From assembly GCA_964017235.1 (NCBI GenBank), contig OZ024928.1:81153566-81217565 (forward strand): 64,000 bases of DNA. The letters are read 5' to 3'. The translations under genes and the position numbers were made by a program. The notes under the pieces are model-generated. The model had not been told where the DNA came from and made no database searches. It worked only from the letters and a program-made list of their open reading frames with translations. Positions 1 to 11,516 of this stretch are shown here, in pieces. This DNA is from Sabellastarte sp. h YS-2021 (Eukaryota; Annelida; Polychaeta; Sabellida; Sabellidae). How positions within the stretch are numbered: the stretch's first letter is position 1; each line of letters opens with the position of its first letter.

Positions 1-1275
1 CTGCAATACTTTTAGAGGTAATTCGCATTTACTCATTTTGAGTAGGTGAGTAATTAGCTATTGGTCTGAAACTTCACCAAGTAAAAGCTCTCCCAAAAGT
101 AGGTGAATGAGTTATTTGAGAAAAATTGGCTATCTGCAATACTTTTAGAGATAATTCACATTTACTCATTTTGAGTAGGTGAGTAATTAGCTATGGGTCT
201 GAAACTTCACAGAGTGAAAGCTCTCCCAAAAGTAGGCGAATGAGTTATTTGAGAAAAATTGGCTATCTGCAATACTTTTAGAGATAATTCGCATTTACTC
301 ATTTTGAGTAGGTGAGTAATTAGCTATGGGTCTGAAACTTCAAGTGAAAGCTCTCCCAAAAGTAGGTGAATGAGTTATTTGAGAAAAATTGGCTATCTGC
401 AATACTTTTAGAGATAATTCGCATTTACTCATTTTGAGTAGGTGAGTAATTAGCTATGGGTCTGAAACTTCACCAAGTGAAAGCTCTGCCAAAAGTAGGT
501 GAATGAGTTATTTGAGAAAAATTGGCTATCTGCAATACTTTTAGAGATAATTCGCATTTACTCATTTTGAGTAGGTGAGTAATTAGCTATGGGTCTGAAA
601 CTTTACCAAGTGAAAGCTCTCCCAAAAGTAGGTGAATGAGTTATTTGAGAAAAATTGGCTATCTGTAATACTTTTAGAGATAATTCGCATTTACTCATTT
701 TGAGTAGGTGAGTAATTAGCTATGGGTCTGAAACTTTACCAAGTGAAAGCTCTCCCAAAAGTAGGTGAATGATTAATTTGACAAAAATTGGCTATCGGCA
801 ATACTTTTAGAGATAATTCGCATTTACTCATTTTGAGTAGGTGAGTAATTAGCTATGGGTCTGAAACTTCACCATGTGAAAGCTCTCCCACAAGTAGATG
901 AAGGAGTTATTTGATAAAAATTGGGTATCCGCAATACTTTTACAGATAATTAGCATTTACTCATTTTGAGTAGGTAAATAATTAGCTATGGGTCTGAAAC
1001 TTCACCAAGTGAAAGCTCTCCCAAAAGTACATGTATGAGTTATTTGATAAAAATTGGGTATCCGCAATAGTTTTTGAGATAACTAGCATTTACTCATTTT
1101 GAGTAGGTGAGTAATTAGCTACGGGTCTGAAACTTCACCAAGTGAAAGCTCTTCCAAAAGTAGGTGAGTTATTTGAGAAAAATTGGCCATCTGCAATACT
1201 TTTAGAGGTAATTCGCATTTACTCTTTTTGAGTAGGTGAGCATTTAGCTATGGGTCTGAAACTTCACCAAGTGAA
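1..1275. repeat. 133-bp satellite array (about 9.5 units)
   Basis: Head-to-tail units begin near 1, 134, 267 and 397, so the period is 133 bp with small indels. Units carry the landmarks TTTACTCATTTTGAGTAGGTG, GGGTCTGAAACTTCACC and CCAAAAGTAGGTGAATGAG. Units near 860-1130 are more diverged than the first seven. The same satellite makes up 39360-41635 and 57837-59075. It is a relative of the 143-bp and 155-bp families elsewhere in the window. Confidence 0.93.
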
Positions 1276-2225
1276 AGCTCTTTGGGATAGCTGCTCTGCA
1301 GATTTACCTGAAGATAAAAAATTTCGTCGAAATTGCTCTATGTAGCACGGTTTTCGAAATATTAGCATTTTTGTGTTTTGCAATTTTTGCGCAAAAATTC
1401 GAAAATTCAAAATGGCCGCCATTTTTGGCAAGACAAAATTTTTTTGAAAATTGGCATGGCTACTCTGCAGAGATACCCTGTGGGTCAAAAATTTCGTCGA
1501 AATCGCTCTATCTAGCACGGTTTTCGAGATATAAGCATTTTTATGTTTTGCAATTTTTGCGAAAAATTCGAAAATTCAAAATGGCCGCCATTTTTGGCGA
1601 GACAAAATTTTTTGAAAATTGGCATGGCTACTCGGCAGATATACCCTGTGGGTCAAAAATTTCGTCGAAATCGCTCTATCTTGCAGGGTTTTCGAGATAT
1701 AAGCATTTTTATGTTTTGCAATTTTTGCGAAAAATTCGAAAATTCAAAATGGCCGCCATTTTGGGCGAGACAAAAATTTTTTCAAAATTGGGATAACTAC
1801 TCTGCAGAGATACCCAGTGGGTCAAAAATTTCGTCGAAATCGCTCTATCTAGCACGGTTTTTGAGATATAAGCATTTTTGTGTTTTGCAATTTTTGCAAA
1901 AATTTCGAAAATTCAAAATGGCCGCCATTTTTGGCGAGACAAAATTTTTTTGAAAATTGGGAAAAGTACTCCGCAGAGATATCCAGCGGGTGAAAAATTT
2001 TGTCGAAATTGCTCTATCTAGCACGGTTTTTGAGATATAAGCATTTTTGTGTTTTGCAATTTTTGCGAAAATTCAAAATGGCCGCCATTTTGGGCGAGAC
2101 AAAATTTTTTGAAAATTGGGAAAACTACTCCGCAGAGATACCCTGTGGGTCAAAAATTTCGTCGAAATCGCTCTATCTAGCACGGTTTTCGAGATATAAG
2201 CATTTTTGTGTTTTCCTTATTTGGA
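1276..2225. repeat. 169-bp satellite, subfamily A (about 5.6 units)
   Basis: The block AAAATGGCCGCCATTTT recurs at about 1409, 1578 and 1746, giving a 168-169 bp period. Subfamily A is marked by GCGAGACAAAA and GGCATGGCTACTCTGCAGAG. Short open frames across it on both strands are a by-product of low stop density in the unit and not genes. It abuts the 133-bp array in all well-preserved H1 copies. Confidence 0.93.
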
Positions 2226-2587
2226 AAATTCGTAATGATTAATTAATCATTAATTACTCGGCCATTTCTTGACCAATCAATGCCAAAATCTAATGATTTC
2301 CAGATTTTAATAGAATGAATGTATTTGCCAAGTTTCAGGTGAATTGATAAAATTCCTTTCAAGTTATCATCCGGACAAGCTTCCCCATCGAAAAAAGACA
2401 TTTTTGGTCATGTGACCTCTCTGATTGGTTGAAATGTCACTGCAGCATATTCAAAAAAATTCCCCAAGGCTACTGCCTAAACCTGCCAAATTTGAAAAGA
2501 ATCCGCCTAACGGTTACAGAGTTATAAGGAAAACAAAATGCGGAGCCGGCGGAGCCGCCGGAGCCTGAAGCTCTCCCATACACAAAC

Positions 2588-2609
2588 AAGCGTCCCTTGC
2601 GGGACGCTT
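2588..2609. other. Terminal hairpin of H1 copy a
   Basis: AAGCGTCCC-TTGC-GGGACGCTT is a perfect 9-bp stem with a 4-nt loop, followed by AA and then unrelated flank. The same hairpin closes the copy at 43292-43313 and, with changes, those at 60696-60717 and 60770-60791. Confidence 0.9.
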
Positions 2610-2611
2610 AA

Positions 2612-3080
2612 TGAGTTACAAGCACTTTTAAGCTTGGCTGTCCTCATTTGACCTTGAAGGAGGGGTCCAAAGGTCAAATCTGACCATACCAAAAGATTCC
2701 GAGCCAATGATTTCCTATGGGATGGTTTACCATCCCAAATCTCTGTCACCAATAATAAGCGAGTTGTAGGCACTTTCAATTTTCGCTATCCTCATTTGAC
2801 CTTGAAGGAGGGTTCCAAGGTCAAATCGGACCATATCAACAGATTCACAGCCCATGATTTCCTGTCTGTTTACCATCCCAAACCTCTGGGACCAATAATA
2901 AGCGAGTTATAAGCACTTTTAAGTTTGGCTATCCTTGTTTGACCTTGAAGGAGGGGTCATTGAAGGTCAAATCTGACCACACCAAAAGATTCCCACCCCA
3001 TGATTTCCTACAGGTTGGTTTATCATCCCAAACCTCTAGGATCAATAATAAGGGAGACATAAGCACTTTTCATGACTGAC
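2612..3080. repeat. 145-bp tandem repeat family (about 3 units)
   Basis: Units of roughly 140-145 bp carry GAGTTATAAGCACTTTTAAG, TTTGACCTTGAAGGAGGGG, GATTTCCTATAGG and CCAATAATAAG. The same family forms the flanks of the LINE (44756-44957 and 51884-52690) and the target of H2 copy b. Each unit has two AAGGTCA half-sites in opposite orientation. No gene seen. Confidence 0.85.
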
Positions 3081-5139
3081 AAAAAACACCTGTGTCGGCC
3101 ATCTTGTTTCTCAAAATGAGGCCAAAAATATTCCCAGACAACATTTTATGGTTATTAATATATACTGCAAACTTAAAGCTAGCTATAATATTTTTTTTTC
3201 ATCAGAGCAGTAATGGTGAAATCTCTCTCTACACACTGCGGCTATCCAGTGGATACAATGATTTACTCAACAGTGAGAACCTGAAAGTAGCTATTGCTCA
3301 GCTATGCCATGACATAGAGGTCTGCAATTTCACTATGTTATAGCTGACCAAAAATTCTGTGAATAACATATTTAACAAATTACTCTAAATGTAATAGTTT
3401 TCAAGTTACAACTGATTTACTCAACAGTGAGAACCTCAAAGGAACTATTACTCAGCTATGCAATGAGCTACATGTCTGAAATTTTACTATGTTATAGCTA
3501 ACCCGAAAGTAGGTGAACAACATATTTAAGCAAACTACTGTAAATGCAATAGTTTTCAAGCTACAACTGATTTACTCAATAGTGAGAACCTGAAGATAGC
3601 TATTGCTCCGCTATGCCATGAGCTATAGGTCTGTAATTTCACTATGTTATAGCTGACCCAAAAGTAGGTGAACAATATATTTTAACAAAATACTCCAAAT
3701 GCAATATTTTTCAAGTTATAGCTGATTTACTCAACAGTCAGTACCTGAGAATAGCTATTGCTCAGTTGAGGCCAAAAATATTCCCAGACAACATTTTATG
3801 GTTATTAATATATACTGCAAACTTAAGAAAGCTAGCTATAATATTTTTTTTCATCAGAGCAGTAATGGTGAAATCTCTCTCTACACACTGCGGCTATCCA
3901 GTGGATACAATGATTTACTCAACAGTGAGAACCTGAAAGTAGCTATTGCTCAGCTATGCCATGACATAGAGGTCTGCAATTTCACTATGTTATAGCTGAC
4001 CAAAAATTCTGTGAATAACATATTTAACAAATTACTCTAAATGTAATAGTTTTCAAGTTACAACTGATTTACTCAACAGTGAGAACCTCAAAGGAACTAT
4101 TACTCAGCTATGCAATGAGCTACATGTCTGAAATTTTACTATGTTATAGCTAACCCAAAAGTAGGTGAACAACATATTTAAGCAAACTACTGTAAATGCA
4201 ATAGTTTTCAAGCTACAACTGATTTACTCAATAGTGAGAACCTGAAGATAGCTATTGCTCCGCTATGCCATGAGCTATAGGTCTGTAATTTCACTATGTT
4301 ATAGCTGACCCAAAAGTAGGTGAACAATATATTTTAACAAAATACTCCAAATGCAATATTTTTCAAGTTATAGCTGATTTACTCAACAGTCAGTACCTGA
4401 GAATAGCTATTGCTCAGTTGTGCCATGAGCTATAGGTCTATAATTTCACTATGTTATAGCTGACCCAAAAGTAGCTGAATAACATATTTGCACAAATTTC
4501 TGTAAATGCAATAGTTTTCCAATTATAACTGATTTACTCAACAGTGAGAACTTTAAAGTAGCTGTTACTCAGCTATGAAATGAGCCACAGGTCTGAAACT
4601 TCACTATGTTATAGCTGACCCCAAAATAGGTGAATAACATATTGAAACAAAATACTCTAAATGCAATAGTTTTCAAGTTATAAGTGATTTACTCAACAGT
4701 GATAACCTAAAAGTAGCTATTACTCAGCTATGCCATGAGCTACAGGTCTGAAATTTTACTATGTTATAGCTGGCCCAAAAGTAGCTGAATAACATATTTA
4801 TACGAAATTCTCTAAATGCAATAGTTTTCAAGTTATAAGCGATTTACTCAACAGTGATAACCTAAAAGTAGCTATTACTCAGCTATGCCATGAGCTACAG
4901 GTCTGAAACTTCACTATGTTATAGCTGGCCCAAAAGTAGCTGAATAGCATATTTATACGAAATTCTCTAAATGCAATAGTTTTTAAGTTACAAGTGATTT
5001 TACTCATAATGGAAGTTACTGAAAAGCCCAAAAGTAGCTATTACTCACTTAGCTATTGAGACAGACACCCAACTTACTCACCATATTGTAGCTATGAAAA
5101 AAGTAGCTGAACAACATATTTTCACAAAATGCTGTAAAT
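3081..5139. repeat. 155-bp tandem repeat array with a 650-bp internal duplication
   Basis: The region opens with a short block related to 52900-53300 (GAGGCCAAAAATATTCCCAG). It continues as about 12 units of roughly 155 bp with GATTTACTCAACAGTGAGAA, TAGCTATTACTCAGCTATG and ATAGCTGACCCAAAAGTAG. The stretch 3118-3767 is repeated almost exactly at 3768-4419. The array is interrupted at its right side by the fold-back and DIRS elements, and resumes at 11517 with GTGATTTAGTGCATGATT. Confidence 0.85.
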
Positions 5140-5450
5140 TTGGAAATTTTAATTACTTAAATGTAGCTTTTATAAGCTACAAGCTTACCATGTGGGACTT
5201 AATGCTGATCTCGGGTTGCCACACCCGGGGCCAACGTCTTAGAAAAAAAGATCGTTCTTGTTAGCCACCGGATATACTGGCAGTTGTCGTCACGTGATAA
5301 CTTCTGACCAATCGTCCTACTTTCTCGTTGAAATTTTTTAAACCTACCCCTCAGCTGTAAACAGCGGGGAGGCAGGGTGGGACTCTTCTAAGTCCCACAT
5401 GGTAAGCTTGTAGCTTATAAAAGCTACATTTAAGTAATTAAAATTTCCAA
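5140..5450. mobile_element. Fold-back element with DIRS-like ends
   Basis: Two perfect inverted arms of 62 bp (5140-5201 and 5389-5450) flank a core. The core (about 5202-5340) is the inverted counterpart of the right end of the neighbouring DIRS element (about 11340-11472). The arms end in the DIRS terminal motif CTTACCATGTGGGACTTA. It has no coding capacity. It is best read as a non-autonomous DIRS derivative joined directly to the left end of the DIRS element. An alternative is a rearranged extra end made during DIRS insertion. Confidence 0.7.
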
Positions 5451-5907
5451 TTTTATTACGCTACAATAGCTTACCATGTGGGACTTAATGCTGAATTCAA
5501 CCGCCCGGTGGCGGGATTACAGCTGAGACTGGAAGGTATGTCATTTTTTTTTTGAATTAAACGTATAGAATAGTGCCAGAAATACCAGTCTGAGTCCCAT
5601 TTACAGTGCCCCGATCCCGAAGGCCGGGCCTGTAATGAGGCAAAAACCTAAGAAAATGAGAGACAGTGCTAAAACTGTCTAGATGTTTTATTGTAGGACG
5701 GAAGTGCAGCAGTGCTCACTCCGAGGTCTGAGGGTCCAAAAGGGCCCTTCACGTATGACTGACCAACCCAGTGGTTGGGCATCTCATAAAATTTTTTACA
5801 ACCTGAAAATGAGATTAATGACAACTAAATAAGTCCTTAATAGAAATTACTTGATAATTAAAGGATAAAATGACCTTACCCGTAACATCTTGAAGGTAAA
5901 GGAATAC

Positions 5908-7090
5908 CTAGATCCTGGGAAAGACTCCTGAAGACTTGGTTGTAGCGGATGTGCCCCCCCCCCCCCCCCCCCTTTTTTCTTTCCGAGGACAACTGGTCTG
6001 AGGGGAAGGATCTAGGACTTGTTGTGCAGCCACTACGGGTCCCAGGTACAAATTGTTGTCGGTGTCCGACCAAGTAAGGTCTTTTAGGTAAAAATTTGTA
6101 AATGTGTTGTGAGCTTTCCAGTGACAGGCTTGCATGATTTGGTCCACCGATACCCCACCGTAAAAGGCCTTAGAGGCCGCGAAAGCCCGGATGTCATGCG
6201 CTTTGACTTGGACCAAGTCCAAGGCTTGTTGATCTGCTTGTTTGTAACAAAGTAAAATGGTTTGTTTCAACCAGGAAGAGAGTGTAGCGGGTCTGATGTC
6301 TGAGGTATGTCCTTTCTTAAAGGAGATGAAAAGGAGAGAACGAGACCCTCTCAGGTCTTTAGTTCGGTCCAAATAGAACCTCAGGGCCCGCACGGGACAC
6401 AGGGTCCTGTCTTCTTTAAACTGTCTATCTACAATGGTAGTCAGAGCAGGAATAGTCACTGGTGACACACTTTGAGAACCTTCTCTTGCTAGTTGGTTTT
6501 TGGCTATGAAATCAGAAGAAGGGAACAAGGCGACCTTTTCCCATTGGCCTAAATTAGCTACTTTGTTAGCGACCCAGGCATGGATTTCGCTGCGGCGCTC
6601 GCCGGAGGCCAAGGCTAGCAAGAAAGCAGTTTTTAAAGTGAGATGTTTGAGGTCTGTGTCTTTCATGGGCTCAAATGGTGCTTTGGTGAGCTCGTTAAGG
6701 ACAACAGAAAGGTTCCACTTGGGTAAGTTTCTGGAACTTTTAGGATGATCCCTGTGAAAACTGGAGAGTAACCTATGAAGGTCTGCATTGTGTGCAATAT
6801 GTTGGGCCGTTGGGCCCAAAGTGTCAACGATTGCAGTCCTGTAACCATCAATGGTCGAGGGGCGCCTGTTTAAGTCTTGGTACAGGTACATGAAAAAATC
6901 TGAGATTTGTTTCACAGATGGAGTGGAGAAATCCACCGAATTTTCTCTGCACCATTTTTCAAATAGGGCCCACTTTGACTTGTAGATGGTCCTTGTTGAT
7001 GACCGCTGAGGGGCAGCAATTCTCTCTGCCACCTCCACAGAGAAGCCTTGTTCTTGGAGTTGTCCGCTCCTAGACACCAGGCGTGGAGGT
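5908..7090 (-). CDS. DIRS tyrosine recombinase region
   Basis: The segment starts around APQRSSTRTIYKSKW and runs through a SAM-like core-binding region to a catalytic domain. Visible active-site blocks are SGERRSEIH (first Arg), KAHDIRAFAAS (His-x-x-Arg) and ACHWKAHNTFTNFYL (His/Trp followed by the likely Tyr nucleophile). In DIRS elements this enzyme inserts the circular DNA copy, which explains the lack of target duplication. A homopolymeric C run (about 5954-5972) lies near its C-terminal end. Confidence 0.82.
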
Positions 7091-7499
7091 TCAGGTGCTG
7101 GGGGTTGTTGTGGAACACCAGCTTGTGGGACTGTTTGAGTAGGGTTGTTGACACTGGGAGTTGCAGTGGGATCTCTGTTGAGAGCTGCACTAGGTCCCAA
7201 AACCAGGGCATCCCTGGCCAGCCTGGGGCTATTACGATGATCAGGCACTGGCATTGCCTGATCTTTTGGATCACCTTGTGAAGGAGAGCCGTAGGAGGGT
7301 ACGCATATGCTGTGAGGTTGGTCCAGTTTATGTTCAGAGCATCTATGTCCCAGGCCCTTGGGTCTGGGATAGGAGACACGTATAGAGGGAGTTTGTGGTT
7401 CAGGTGAGTGGCAAATAAGTCTACATGAGGTGTGAACCACTTCTGGCAGATCTGTTTGAAGACCTGTGGGTGCAGAGACCATTCGGTTGACTGCACTTG

Positions 7500-8890
7500 G
7501 TTGGACCTGGATAGCAGGTCGGCCATCACATTCAGGCACCCTGGAATGTGCCTGGCTTTCAATGTTATGTGATAGTGATGGCACCAGGTCATGATCTTCC
7601 ACAGGAGAGCACACATCTCTGCCGAGTGTGTTCCTCCTTGTTTGTTGATGTAGGCTACCACTGTTGAGTTGTCCGTCGCCACCAACACTGTTTGATTCTG
7701 GCACTGGTCCTTGAAGTCTCGAAGGGCCAGGGAGACCGCCTTCAATTCTAGGACATTTATGTGAAGCCTTTTTTCCCAATCTGACCACAGACCCTTGGTA
7801 AAATTTTGGTCTAAGTGAGCGCCCCAACCTTCGTTTGAGGCGTCGGTAAAGAGTTGGATACTGTGGTCTTTGGGATGAAGGTCTGCACCTTTCATCACAT
7901 TGGAGGGATTTTGCCACCAATCTAGGTGGGCTGCAATGGCTTCTGTCCAGGGAAGGAGGTTGTCCAGCGACTGAGGATATCTCCAGTGCTCCTTGAGGTG
8001 AAACTGAAAGGGCCTCATGTGAAGGCGTCCCTCCGGGACCATTTTCTCCGTTGAGGCTAGCAATCCAATTAGAGACATCAAACATCTTGCAGTCAAACCA
8101 CGTTTTGACTTGAGTTGTAGGATCAAATCCTGAAGTTTGAGCCATCTCTCTTGAGTGGGTTTTACAAGGGCTGAATCTAGGTGGTATTCGTAGCCCACGA
8201 ACGAGAACACCTGTGTGGGTTTCAGTTCTGATTTTTCCTGATTTATTATCCACCCCAAGGACTGAGTCAGTTCTACTACTGCCTGAGTGTTCACTTGGGC
8301 TTCCTCCTGAGACTGGGACCTGATCAGCCAGTCGTCCAGGTATTGGTGAATTCTGAGTCCTCTTGAGAGGGCCATTAGTTTCACCTCCTTTACGATCATG
8401 GTAAAGACCTGGGGGGCTGTGGCTAGTCCGAACGGGAGGAGGTGAACTGGAACACCTGAGCCTGAACCTTAGGTATTTCCTTGAGCTTGGGTGGATGGGG
8501 ATATGCAGGTAGGCGTCCGACAGGTCTATCGACGCTACCCACTCCCCTGGAATCAGGGAGGTCCTGATGGACTCTGGAGTTTCCATTTTGAACTTTTCTA
8601 CGTGTAGAAAAGTGTTGAGCCTGCTTAAGTCTATGACTGGCCTCCACCTTTGGTGAGGCTTGGGTACTAGGAACAGGCGACTGTAAAACCCGAGAGATTT
8701 TACATTGTCTACCCTTTCGATAGCGTTCTTTGACAGGAGGGACTGGATACAAGTAGCCAAGGCTTGGTCTTTTTGTTGGGCCTTGTACTCTGACAGAATC
8801 AGAGGAAATCTGATCAAGTTTGGCTTTGAACGGAATGGCAGAACGTAGCCATTGGTGATAATGTTTAACACGTTTTGAGAACATTTGTTT
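7500..8890 (-). CDS. DIRS reverse transcriptase and RNase H region
   Basis: Recognisable RT blocks include LGFYSRLFLVPKP, RPVIDLSRLN, IDLSDAYLHIPI and the catalytic YLDDWL. The RNase H block LFTDASNEGWGAHL follows, then VATDNSTVVAYINKQGG. These are characteristic of DIRS elements, whose RT copies element RNA into a circular DNA form. Limits are approximate and the parts are described only as fossil segments. Confidence 0.8.
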
Positions 8891-8959
8891 GTGAGCCAGT
8901 CTCTCCTGAAAGAACGGAGGCGACCTCCTACTGGTGGACTGAGTGAGGCTTTGGAGGAG

Positions 8960-11125
8960 TCATTGGGGAGGGGAGTTTCCACGCCCCCTTCCTCTATTGT
9001 GGGGTCGAAAACGACCCCTGAAGCCTCTGAAATTGGATTTTCCTCTTCCTGAGGGAAAGGACTGGTTACTGCTTTGAGAGGTATTGCCCCCATAGGGGCG
9101 TTTCCTGTAGGAGCCTCTTTTCTTGTGGGGACCACGAAAGGGCTTATTCTGGTAGGGTGCAAAACCCTGAGAATCTTTTGAGGTGCCTTTTTTGAGAAGG
9201 AAGTCCTCACCTTCCTTCACTAATTGAGACTCGAACAAGGAAGGGCCCCAAAAGGACGAGTTCCTGAGTTCTTGACGTCTCGTTTCTCCTAATTGTGGAT
9301 GTAATAGAGTCATTTCGGCTTCGCGCCTGAGCAAGCCGGTATTAGCCATAGAGTATAATTCCCTCTGCAAAATATGGGCTAGAGATTTGCTGAGACAAGT
9401 GAGGGCCCTGTGTTGAACAAGTACTGTCTTGTTCCAAAAATCTAAGTAGTCAGCTACTTCCTCATATCCGCGCTTTGCCGCTTTCTCAGGATTGGCACCT
9501 TTCTGAATCTGAGACTTTATCTTCTTGACCGTAGACTTGATGCTATGTTGGCATTTTTCCAATGAAGCATTGCAAGAAGAGGAGGTTTTGGCAAATGCAG
9601 CGGTGAAGTTGAGGGTAGAGATGTTTTGTCTAGCCTGAAGTTCTAGCTCCTTGAGAACTGGCAGGGGAACTCTGGCTACTGGGGGCCCAGAAGGTCTAGG
9701 AGTAATACAGATCTTAGCAAAGTCCGTATTCAACTCCTGAATTTTGTCCTGAAAAGTTGGTTGTCCCACCTTGTACCACTTTGAAGTTGAGGGAGGAGGC
9801 CTGACATATTTTCCCTCAGATAAGTTTCCAGCCTTAAAGTCATGTTGGAATTTATCAAAGGCGTCCTTGATAACTGAGCTAAGTGGAAGAATAGAGGAGG
9901 GACCTCTAGGTCTGAGCTCTTGACGGCCTTTTTCATCATCCAGACCCAACACTGAGGTGGACGACCTGGGCATAGATTCCCTGGGGTCAGGGAGAGACAA
10001 AATACGCCTGAAGGTGTCCACTTCTTCAGAGTATTGTGAGGGCATGTCAGACAAAGCTACTTCCCTATAATAAGGGGGGTCTGGATCATGTTGTGGGAGG
10101 TCTTGATCAGAAGCTACTCCTGAGGGCTGAGCCCTAGAGGGCTTAGAAGACCTGTGTCTGGTTTCAGGGGAGTGCTCCTCCTCTGAGGTAAATGACACGT
10201 ATCTAGATCTTGATTTATGTTTGCTCTTGTCAGAGTGTTTTTTGGATCTAGAAGAAGGGATCCGAGGTTCATCGGAATCCTCATTTAGTTGGTCCGAGGC
10301 AGAGCTCGGGTCAACTGGCTGCCTATGGCTTTGCTTTTTGTGAGAGTACGAGACCTCTTCGGGGTGACCTTCAGAGGGGGCAACGTACTGATCCGAGGAA
10401 GGTTGAGTAGATACTAAACGCGGAGGAAGTGCTGGACCGAAGTCCACATCCATATCCTCGCTTGGGATGTTAGTACCAGGTCTCGGAGGGGGCAAATCCA
10501 GAGGGGCAGCAGTACTACTGGACAAGCCAGGTTTTAAAGCAGGAAGAGAGGACTCTACCTCGACTTTCTGTTTTGCAGCCAACTCCTCTCGGAGTGACTG
10601 AAAAGCTTCCAACATGGATGCCTGGAAGGTACCCATTTGCTGCTGTAAATGTATATTTAAGGAATCACCGAGTGATTTCTCTAGGTTTTTCTGGATTTTA
10701 TTTTGCAAAGCCGTACCAGGGGTGGGTGGAATAGTCTTGGCTGGCGTTTTCAAGGACAGGGAACTGAAGGCAAGAGGTTGAGGACGGGGGGGTGAGGTAA
10801 AAAGGCTATCAGCAGCACATTCGAGGTCTGCATTGGACCCAGTGAAGGAGTCCCCGTCGCCTTCACCCAAAAGATCTAGTTCATCTTTGGAACTAGTTGT
10901 CGCTTTCTGCTTTTTCAAATACCGTTTCCGGTTTTGGATTTTCTGTAGTTGCTCATCTGTGAAAGACGTGCAAATTTCACAAGGGGTTTCAAAGGTGACA
11001 CAGGGGTCATCTCCCTTGCCAGCCTCCCTACAGGTAGGGCAGAAATTATGTGTATCAAAACTAAAGCAGAAATGGCGGCATTTCTGCGCTCTCGGTTTGT
11101 CTTTATTTGCTTGATGAGACGACAT
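8960..11125 (-). CDS. DIRS gag-like ORF
   Basis: The encoded protein is about 720 residues from the Met of MSSHQANK, chosen because the earlier in-frame Met is followed by sequence unlike the family start. Near the N-terminus are Cys/His clusters (CRHFCFSFDTHNFCPTC, then CEIC) typical of the first DIRS ORF. A long Ser/Pro/charged middle and a Gly/Arg-rich tail follow. In this family the protein is thought to package element RNA. The frame is open over its length and overlaps the start of the next frame, as in other DIRS elements. Confidence 0.8.
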   Translation of the reverse strand: MSSHQANKDKPRAQKCRHFCFSFDTHNFCPTCREAGKGDDPCVTFETPCEICTSFTDEQLQKIQNRKRYLKKQKATTSSKDELDLLGEGDGDSFTGSNADLECAADSLFTSPPRPQPLAFSSLSLKTPAKTIPPTPGTALQNKIQKNLEKSLGDSLNIHLQQQMGTFQASMLEAFQSLREELAAKQKVEVESSLPALKPGLSSSTAAPLDLPPPRPGTNIPSEDMDVDFGPALPPRLVSTQPSSDQYVAPSEGHPEEVSYSHKKQSHRQPVDPSSASDQLNEDSDEPRIPSSRSKKHSDKSKHKSRSRYVSFTSEEEHSPETRHRSSKPSRAQPSGVASDQDLPQHDPDPPYYREVALSDMPSQYSEEVDTFRRILSLPDPRESMPRSSTSVLGLDDEKGRQELRPRGPSSILPLSSVIKDAFDKFQHDFKAGNLSEGKYVRPPPSTSKWYKVGQPTFQDKIQELNTDFAKICITPRPSGPPVARVPLPVLKELELQARQNISTLNFTAAFAKTSSSCNASLEKCQHSIKSTVKKIKSQIQKGANPEKAAKRGYEEVADYLDFWNKTVLVQHRALTCLSKSLAHILQRELYSMANTGLLRREAEMTLLHPQLGETRRQELRNSSFWGPSLFESQLVKEGEDFLLKKGTSKDSQGFAPYQNKPFRGPHKKRGSYRKRPYGGNTSQSSNQSFPSGRGKSNFRGFRGRFRPHNRGRGRGNSPPQ

Positions 11126-11516
11126 TTTATACGCAATAAAAGACGTACAATGTATTTGCCTGAACCGAGGAAAACTCAAAACACGCGACTGAAAACAAAA
11201 TACTTATCCTGTGAAAATTAAAATTTTACAGAATGATCTATGATATATATTACAAGAAATATGCAAATATTAGCCTCCAACAATAAGTAAAGTCTGAGAA
11301 ATAAATGAAAATGTCTGTATATTTACAAACTGCTACCAGTCAATCGTGGCCAACGAGAAAGTAGGACGATTGGTCAGAAGTTATCACGTGACGACAACTG
11401 CCAGTATATCCGGTGGCTAACAAGAACGATCTTTTTTTCTAAGACGTTGGCCCCGGGTGTGGCAACCCGAGATCAGCATTAAGTCCCACATGGTAAGCTA
11501 TTGTAGCGTAATAAAA

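Larger units (their letters stand above)
1..2611 (-). mobile_element. H1 element copy a, HINE/Helentron-like, cut by window edge
   Basis: This is the right part of an element whose complete copy lies at 38858-43315. It holds a 133-bp satellite array, a 169-bp satellite array, and an end module (2226-2611) that closes with a perfect hairpin and the terminal bases TTAA. The module, the short GGAGCC-type GC-rich repeat near 2538-2567 and the hairpin recur at 42926-43315 and 60355-60719. The sequence after 2611 differs at every copy, so 2611 is a real boundary. No protein is encoded, so it is non-autonomous. The orientation is assigned by analogy with Helentron-type elements and is inference. The other end lies outside the window. 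Confidence 0.7.
5451..11516 (-). mobile_element. DIRS-type tyrosine-recombinase retrotransposon, almost whole
   Basis: This is a retroelement fossil bounded by 44-bp inverted terminal repeats (5451-5494 and 11473-11516), the end type of DIRS and not of LTR elements. Reading on the minus strand, its parts are a gag-like ORF, reverse transcriptase with RNase H, and a tyrosine recombinase, which is the DIRS order. Overlapping pol and recombinase frames are usual in this family. Long open frames and well-matching ends point to a young copy; it looks nearly whole, with at most about one break. It lies in the 155-bp satellite and shows no target duplication, as expected for this family. Confidence 0.88.

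Noticed and set aside
1264-2242. Open frames up to 141 codons in the 169-A array
   Set aside because: Same reason: tandem repeat shadows with no codon bias or domain, also seen at 41600-42950 and 56230-57230.
5953-5972. Poly(C) run as a regulatory tract
   Set aside because: Simple homopolymer inside the DIRS relic; a similar run at 28051-28067 sits in an intron satellite. No sign of function.
6500-6748. Small plus-strand frames inside the DIRS, Gypsy and LINE coding regions
   Set aside because: They are antisense shadows of long element frames and carry no recognisable domain.
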